From Anaeroplasmataceae bacterium (lineage in GTDB: Bacteria; Bacillota_I; Bacilli_A; Acholeplasmatales; Anaeroplasmataceae): a stretch of DNA of 10,257 bases. The DNA is taken from assembly GCA_029050385.1 (NCBI GenBank), contig JAIDMV010000118.1:1-10257 (forward strand). The letters are read 5' to 3'. Made by a program: the position numbers and the translations under genes. Below are positions 5,998-10,257 of this stretch, in pieces. The notes under the pieces were generated by a model that saw only the letters and a program-made list of their open reading frames with translations, had not been told where the DNA came from and did not search any database. How positions within the stretch are numbered: position 1 is the stretch's first letter; the number at the start of each line of letters is the position of its first letter.

Positions 5998-6949
5998 TCA
6001 TACCCAAACTTTTATATACTGTTTTATTTTCTTTAGAAACAATAAAATCTAACCCTTTTTCTTCTAAAAAGGATTTGAGTTCCTCTAACTCCATCGCAAA
6101 TCCAGCTGTAGAATAAACATCTAAAATCTTAGAATCTTCTCCAATAATACTTAATGTATCATAGATTTGAGCAGGATATCCTGTCATAGGATTAAGTAAA
6201 TGAGAATATATTTTTCCTTCAATTTCGACATGCTGTTCTTTGATAGAGGATGTAGATATAGCTTTTTCTTTTAAAGATAGCATTTCAAAATAGCCTGTAG
6301 ATGTAGCCTTTGAAAGTCCAACCGTAAAGTCTTTTCCATTCTTATTGCCTAAAACAATATTAGAAGACCCTGCATTCAATAAATAAGAATGACATTCTAT
6401 AGAATCCAAGTATTCCTTTGCCTTACTTGTGGCATATCCTTTCGCAACACCGCCTAAATCTATATTTCCTTCTCCAATTAATTTAACATGAAGACCATCT
6501 AACTCTAAGCTTGTCTTATTCATAATTACAAGTTCTTCTTGTATTATGCTATCCTCTACTAACTTTTTATCTTCTAAAGAGGATTTCCATAAATGAGATA
6601 ATCTTCCTATAAAAGGATTAAAGTATCCCTTTGTATCTTTAAGCATATTCACACTGAACTCTAGCATTTCTTTTAGTTCTTCTGTAATATCTGCTTCTCT
6701 TTTCAAATTCAAATCATAAACATTGACTTCATTTCTACCTTCTTCAAAGTCATCGGCTACATTCTCATAGGTAAGATAAATATTTTCCACTTTTTTTGCA
6801 ATTTCTCTCGTGTTTTCTACATTATAAAAAGTTAATGATATTATTGTATCCATTGCATAAAATGTATAGGTTTCTTTTTCTTCTTTTTGTGTACAACCTG
6901 TGGCTAAAATAAAAAATAATATAATGACAAAAATATATATTTTTTTCAA
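5978..6949 (-). CDS. apbE: FAD:protein FMN transferase, lipoprotein (ApbE)
   Basis: Transfers FMN from FAD to a threonine or serine of target proteins such as RnfG/RnfD or NqrB/NqrC subunits, outside the cytoplasmic membrane, using Mg2+. It has 323 residues from a TTG at 6949. A lipoprotein signal peptide ends in LATGC (lipidated Cys19). Family motifs in order: YAMDTIISL (about 32-40), NPFIGRLSHLW (111-121), IDLGGVAKGYA (163-173), LNAGSSN (191-197), SHLLNPMTGYP (249-259), and Asp277/Thr281 in LDVYST, which fit the metal-binding ADALST region. The frame can begin at a GTG at 6958, but AAGGAA touches that codon and suits the TTG, which also leaves a tidy MKKIYIF signal peptide. It is first in a tight operon with NusG-II and Gx genes; no flavoprotein target gene is in the window. 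Confidence 0.93.
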   Translation of the reverse strand: MKKIYIFVIILFFILATGCTQKEEKETYTFYAMDTIISLTFYNVENTREIAKKVENIYLTYENVADDFEEGRNEVNVYDLNLKREADITEELKEMLEFSVNMLKDTKGYFNPFIGRLSHLWKSSLEDKKLVEDSIIQEELVIMNKTSLELDGLHVKLIGEGNIDLGGVAKGYATSKAKEYLDSIECHSYLLNAGSSNIVLGNKNGKDFTVGLSKATSTGYFEMLSLKEKAISTSSIKEQHVEIEGKIYSHLLNPMTGYPAQIYDTLSIIGEDSKILDVYSTAGFAMELEELKSFLEEKGLDFIVSKENKTVYKSLGMNAYEKN

Positions 6950-6958
6950 TTTAACCAC

Positions 6959-6964
6959 TTCCTT
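6959..6964 (-). promoter_or_regulatory. RBS of apbE
   Basis: AAGGAA on the minus strand, directly adjacent to the GTG at 6958 and nine bases before the TTG at 6949. The spacing favours the TTG start. Confidence 0.5.
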
Positions 6965-6971
6965 TTCTTAA

Positions 6972-7000
6972 ATTATACACTAGAAGATGTATTTTTTCAT
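6972..7000 (-). promoter_or_regulatory. Promoter of the apbE operon
   Basis: On the minus strand ATGAAA (7000-6995) and a perfect TATAAT (6977-6972) are separated by 17 bases. The predicted transcript start near 6965 leaves a very short leader. The -35 coincides with a TTTCAT half-site that flanks the palindrome at 7000-7021. Confidence 0.6.
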
Positions 7001-7021
7001 TATGAAAATATATTTTCATAA
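7000..7021. promoter_or_regulatory. Perfect 22-bp palindrome, candidate operator
   Basis: TTATGAAAATA (7000-7010) is followed immediately by its exact reverse complement (7011-7021). A further TTTTCAT half-site at 6994-7000 gives three half-sites in a row, the leftmost covering the apbE -35. There is no T-run, so it is more like a protein-binding site than a terminator. The regulator is unknown; half-sites resemble TGAAAAT of Fur-type boxes, but the 7-2-7 spacing does not fit the usual 7-1-7. Confidence 0.5.
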
Positions 7022-7031
7022 GAGAAACCCA

Positions 7032-7060
7032 TTTATTCCTTTTCAATTTTATGATAAAAT
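7032..7060 (+). promoter_or_regulatory. Promoter of the pectate lyase gene
   Basis: TGATAAAAT (7052-7060) is an extended -10 with hexamer TAAAAT. A weak -35, TTTATT (7032-7037), lies 17 bases upstream of it. The transcript would start near 7067. Confidence 0.55.
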
Positions 7061-7063
7061 AGT

Positions 7064-7077
7064 TAAAAGCGCTTACA
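7064..7077. promoter_or_regulatory. cre-like operator (CcpA / LacI family)
   Basis: TAAAAGCGCTTACA, read on the minus strand as TGTAAGCGCTTTTA, fits the CcpA consensus TGWNANCGNTNWCA at all but one position, and its core AAGCGCTT is a perfect palindrome with the central CG typical of LacI-family operators. It covers the predicted transcription start, where binding would repress. A pathway-specific LacI-type sugar-acid repressor is the alternative reader. Confidence 0.6.
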
Positions 7078-7094
7078 AAAGGAAGGATGATTTT

Positions 7095-10000
7095 ATGAAA
7101 AAGCTTTTTGCAGCGATAGCGTTTATTTTTTGTTTAATTTTGGTTTCTTGTAAAACAAAAACTACAAATTATAAAATTACCTATCATGATGAGGACTCAA
7201 TTACAGAAATACAATATAGTCCTAATGAGGTTATACCTAATAAAGATATTTTAGGGAGTTCAAAGGAAGGATATGAATTAGAGGCTTGGTATTTTGATGC
7301 TTCCTATTCTTCTATTGTTACTTTTCCTTATACTGTAACTGAAGATAAAGACTTCTGGGCAAAATGGATTCAAATACACACTATAACATTAATGAACGGA
7401 ACATCTATTATAAAAACAGAGAAAGTAAAAGATGGTCAAACCTTCAGCAATCCAGGAGATCCACAAGCTACAGGAGCTGGTACTTTTAAGGGTTGGTCTT
7501 CTAGTAAAGATGAGTATCAACCATTCGACTTTAGTACTAAAATTGAGCAGAATGTAGTATTGTATGCTTTCTTTGAAAAACCAGCACCTTCAACAATAAC
7601 TGTTTCTTTTATGGATGGAGACACCCTTGTTGAAGCAAAAGAAATTCAAAAAAACACGGCGGTTTCAAAAGCCACAGCACCTACTAAAGCAGAACAAACA
7701 TTTAAAGGTTGGTCTTCTGATAAGGATGAATATGTAGAATTTGATTTTGAAACAAAGCTTACAGAAAATACTACACTTTATGCATTCTATACAAAAAATA
7801 CAGTAACTCCTGAAACAATTACTGTTACCTTTAAAAATGGAGATGCTGTCCTTGAAACAAAAGAAATCGAAAAGAATTCTATTGTTTCAAAAATTACAGC
7901 TCCTACCCAAACAGGATATACTTTTAAAGGTTGGTCTACAAATGCCAATTCTTTTGTAGAGTTTGATTTTGCAAATAAGGTTGAAAGTGATTTGGTTTTA
8001 TATGCTTTCTACGAAATCAATTCATATACTATAACTTATAAATATAATGACACAACATACACTACTCAAACTGTAGATTATAATACAGCCACAGAAGCTC
8101 CAAAGGCTCCTGTAATTACTGGTTACCTCTTTATTGAATGGTGTACAGATGAGAATTGTGAAACAGCTTATGATTTTACAACTAAAATCACTTCTGACAT
8201 TACTTTATATGCAAAGCTTGAACCTGTTACTACGCATACACTAACCTTGATTATTGATGGAAAACAAACTCAAGTTCAAATTAATGACAATTTTACAATT
8301 GATTTTGTTGAAGTTCCTTTAAGTGAAGGTTATGAAGTTAAAACTTGGTATACTGATGCAAATTATTCAACCCCATTTGATTCAGCAACTAAAATTACTA
8401 AAGATACTACACTTTATGGAAAAGCTACAATTAAATCCTATACAGTTACTTTTATAAATGAATCAACTACACTTTCTACAAAAACTGTAGATTATAATAC
8501 TGTAGTAACTTTTCCATCTGATCCTTCCAAAACAGGATATACCTTTAAAGGCTGGTCAACAAAACAAAATGAATTTGTTGAATTTAATAAAACCTTACCA
8601 GTCACTGAAGATTTAACTCTTTATGCACATTATACAATTAATACTTATACTGTTACTTTCAAAGATGGAGAAAAAACATTAAGTACTGCTACTGTTGATT
8701 ATAATACAACTGTTAAACTTCCAACTCTTTCAAATAAAGCAGGTTACACCTGCAAGGGTTGGTCTACAAGTGCCACTTCTTTTGTAGAGTTTAATGCAAA
8801 CACAAAAATCACTTCTGATTTTACTATTTATGCATATTATGAGATTCAAACATTTACTGTGAAGTTTTTCGATGGTTCTACAACCATTGCAACAAGAACT
8901 GTCAACTACAATTCAACAATATCTATGCCAACCGCTCCTACTAAAATAGGATATACATTCAAGGGTTGGTCTACAAGTGCCACTTCTTTTGTAGAGTTTA
9001 ATGCAAATACTAAGATTACTTCTAGCATAAGTATTTATGCAATTTATGAAATAAAAACCTTTACTGTAATATTTATGGATGGCTCTAATGAACTTAGTAG
9101 AGATACTGTAGACTACAATTCTACTGCAGCAATTCCTTCTGCTCCTACTAAGACAGGATACACATTCAAAGGATGGTATACTGATGCAAATTATTCAACC
9201 CCATTTAATATAAATACTAAGATTACTGCAAATAGAACCCTTTATGCATATTATGTTCAGGTATTTACCGTTACATTTAATGTAGAGGGTACAAAGACAA
9301 CCACTCAAGTAGAAAACGGAAATAAAGTAACAAAACCAGAAAATCCATCAAAAACAGGTTATACTTTTACAGGATGGCATTTAAATTCTTCTGAATTTGA
9401 TTTTAATACTCCTATCACAGGCAACATAGAGCTTGTTGCAAACTTTGTTAACAATCAAGACGCTCCAATTGAAATTTCAAAGTATAATGGATATAATGAA
9501 GGATTATTCTTTGAAGCTTCTCCTGTTCTAGGAGCAAGCCTATCTGATTATACAGTTCAATACAAATTAGCTGAAGATGATGATTCTTCTTGGACGTCAG
9601 TAGATCAACAATTGATCCGTGAACAAAACAATAAAATCCGTTGTGATATAATCGGCTTACCAGCAGGTTCATATCAAGTTAAAATTGATGTTACTGGAAA
9701 AACAAAAACTCTAGCGTGTGAGGTTTCAGAAGATGATCGTTCTGGATATGCACATTTTAATAATACATCCGGTGTTGGTGCTTACAACAATGATGGAACT
9801 CTTAAATCTAATGCAGTAGTTGTTTATGTTACAGATGCAACAAAGAATACTGTAAAGGCCACAATAGGTGGTAAACAATATACAGGTCTTGTAAACATTG
9901 TCAAGGCAGCCACAAACCAAAACTCTGCATTAGATATTCGTGTTTTAGGTGAAATTCAAACTACACAATGGAATTTTAAGGAACACGGAACAGGAAACAC

Positions 10001-10257
10001 ATCTACACGTCAAAACAATCTTGAAAACACATTTAAATATACAACTGACCCTTCAAATTGGGATGAAACCTCTTCTGGCAATTATTCCAAATTAAATGCT
10101 GCAGATATTATTTCTAAAGGAATTAATAGTATGTCTGCTGATGAAGCAAAGGGTATTACAAAGCTTGAAGGCTTAACAAATCAAGTTTTAAGAAATAAAA
10201 AAGCAGACAAGGACACAGGCGCTTATGAATACGATTCCTACTATAATATGTTAGATG
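7095..10257 (+). CDS. Lipoprotein pectate lyase-like protein (PL1) with B-repeat stalk, 3' truncated
   Basis: An open frame of 1,054 codons that runs off the window. Residues 1-19 are a lipoprotein signal (MKKLFAAIAFIFCLILVSC, lipobox LVSC). Residues 26-788 are eleven Listeria/Bacteroides repeats (Flg_new / InlB B type). Residues about 789-875 form the small beta domain common before PL1 modules (YTVQYK, DQQLIR, GLPAGSYQVKI). From about 883 the lyase module begins: DRSGYAHFNN, GAYNNDGTLKSNAVVVYVTD, ALDIRVLGEI (945-954). PL1 enzymes cleave polygalacturonate by Ca2+-dependent beta-elimination; the catalytic Asp and Arg residues would lie beyond the edge, so activity cannot be judged. The ATG has AAGGA (7083-7087) seven bases upstream. 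It is divergent from the apbE operon and under a cre-bearing promoter, which fits a secreted plant-polymer enzyme repressed by preferred sugars. Confidence 0.88.
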   Translation, partial: MKKLFAAIAFIFCLILVSCKTKTTNYKITYHDEDSITEIQYSPNEVIPNKDILGSSKEGYELEAWYFDASYSSIVTFPYTVTEDKDFWAKWIQIHTITLMNGTSIIKTEKVKDGQTFSNPGDPQATGAGTFKGWSSSKDEYQPFDFSTKIEQNVVLYAFFEKPAPSTITVSFMDGDTLVEAKEIQKNTAVSKATAPTKAEQTFKGWSSDKDEYVEFDFETKLTENTTLYAFYTKNTVTPETITVTFKNGDAVLETKEIEKNSIVSKITAPTQTGYTFKGWSTNANSFVEFDFANKVESDLVLYAFYEINSYTITYKYNDTTYTTQTVDYNTATEAPKAPVITGYLFIEWCTDENCETAYDFTTKITSDITLYAKLEPVTTHTLTLIIDGKQTQVQINDNFTIDFVEVPLSEGYEVKTWYTDANYSTPFDSATKITKDTTLYGKATIKSYTVTFINESTTLSTKTVDYNTVVTFPSDPSKTGYTFKGWSTKQNEFVEFNKTLPVTEDLTLYAHYTINTYTVTFKDGEKTLSTATVDYNTTVKLPTLSNKAGYTCKGWSTSATSFVEFNANTKITSDFTIYAYYEIQTFTVKFFDGSTTIATRTVNYNSTISMPTAPTKIGYTFKGWSTSATSFVEFNANTKITSSISIYAIYEIKTFTVIFMDGSNELSRDTVDYNSTAAIPSAPTKTGYTFKGWYTDANYSTPFNINTKITANRTLYAYYVQVFTVTFNVEGTKTTTQVENGNKVTKPENPSKTGYTFTGWHLNSSEFDFNTPITGNIELVANFVNNQDAPIEISKYNGYNEGLFFEASPVLGASLSDYTVQYKLAEDDDSSWTSVDQQLIREQNNKIRCDIIGLPAGSYQVKIDVTGKTKTLACEVSEDDRSGYAHFNNTSGVGAYNNDGTLKSNAVVVYVTDATKNTVKATIGGKQYTGLVNIVKAATNQNSALDIRVLGEIQTTQWNFKEHGTGNTSTRQNNLENTFKYTTDPSNWDETSSGNYSKLNAADIISKGINSMSADEAKGITKLEGLTNQVLRNKKADKDTGAYEYDSYYNMLD
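8346..9206 (+). repeat. 33-bp identical direct repeat between units 6 and 10
   Basis: Bases 8346-8378 and 9174-9206 are identical over 33 bases at a distance of 828, exactly four 207-base units. They encode WYTDANYSTPF. Confidence 0.9.
8753..9007 (+). repeat. 48-bp identical direct repeat between units 8 and 9
   Basis: Bases 8753-8800 and 8960-9007 are identical over 48 bases at a distance of 207 (69 codons). They encode the KGWSTSATSFVEFNA stretch. Confidence 0.9.

Larger units (their letters stand above)
7170..9458 (+). repeat. Eleven Flg_new / InlB B-type repeats within the lyase gene
   Basis: Units of 66-74 residues follow the pattern TFTVTFxDG...VDYNT...APTKTGYTFKGWST...FxxxTKIT...LYAYYE. 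Units 7-9 are each exactly 69 residues. Units 1, 2, 6 and 11 are the most divergent, while 8, 9 and 10 are the most alike. Each unit folds as a small ubiquitin-like beta sheet in known InlB structures, so the tract is probably a rod that holds the enzyme away from the membrane through the wall. Confidence 0.9.

Noticed and set aside
7000..7021. Fur or PerR box at the palindrome
   Set aside because: The half-site is similar, but the arms are separated by an even spacing, so it is not a canonical 7-1-7 box; it is kept only as an operator of unknown reader.
7170..9458. Regular repeats suggesting a CRISPR array
   Set aside because: The period is about 207 bases, the repeats stay in one reading frame, and they encode recognised Flg_new/InlB repeats.
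9448..9920. Two minus-strand open frames (9448-9672 and 9726-9920) opposite the lyase gene
   Set aside because: They lie antisense to a well-supported coding frame, have no binding sites, and encode Cys/Ile-rich low-complexity peptides typical of antisense shadows.

Overview
The window comes from an AT-rich bacterium. The features point to Bacillota (Firmicutes) with a Gram-positive cell plan: strong AGGAGG-type ribosome binding sites, extended -10 promoters (TGnTATAAT), an alpha-type glutamine synthetase without an adenylylation site, lipoproteins with short signal peptides, a probable CcpA (cre) site, and a paired Gx-transporter / NusG-domain-II gene set typical of that phylum. The code is the standard bacterial one: Trp is TGG and TGA is used as a stop. 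Clostridia or a relative of the walled Mollicutes lineage are both possible; the sequence alone does not settle it.

Positions 1-6958 hold seven genes, all on the minus strand. In transcription order they are: an ApbE flavin transferase lipoprotein, a NusG-domain-II membrane protein and a Gx-transporter family protein (these three overlap and form one operon from a promoter at about 6972-7000); glutamine synthetase glnA (own weak promoter, strong terminator); a membrane-anchored YkuE-type metallophosphoesterase (own extended -10, own terminator); a divergent MurA (own terminator); and a small one-TM sensor histidine kinase (own extended -10). The layout is a chain of housekeeping and envelope genes in short transcription units, with compact terminator-promoter junctions. 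The first 92 bases hold no gene, but begin with a 17-mer close to a Tn5-type transposon end.

Positions 6959-7094 are a divergent intergenic region. It carries the minus-strand apbE promoter, a perfect 22-bp palindrome touching its -35 element, and a plus-strand extended -10 promoter with a cre-like operator over the predicted transcription start.

Positions 7095-10257 are one plus-strand open frame running off the right edge: a lipoprotein signal peptide, eleven Listeria/Bacteroides-type (Flg_new / InlB B) repeats of about 69 residues, a linker beta-domain and the first part of a polysaccharide lyase family 1 (pectate lyase-like) module. It reads as a surface-tethered pectin-degrading enzyme on a long repeat stalk, probably under carbon catabolite control. 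The three genes of the apbE operon belong functionally to membrane flavoprotein/quinone biology, but their usual partners (Rnf subunits, polyprenyl synthetase) are not in the window.

For five minus-strand genes the longest open frame starts upstream of the ribosome binding site; the starts given here are the ones placed correctly behind that site.
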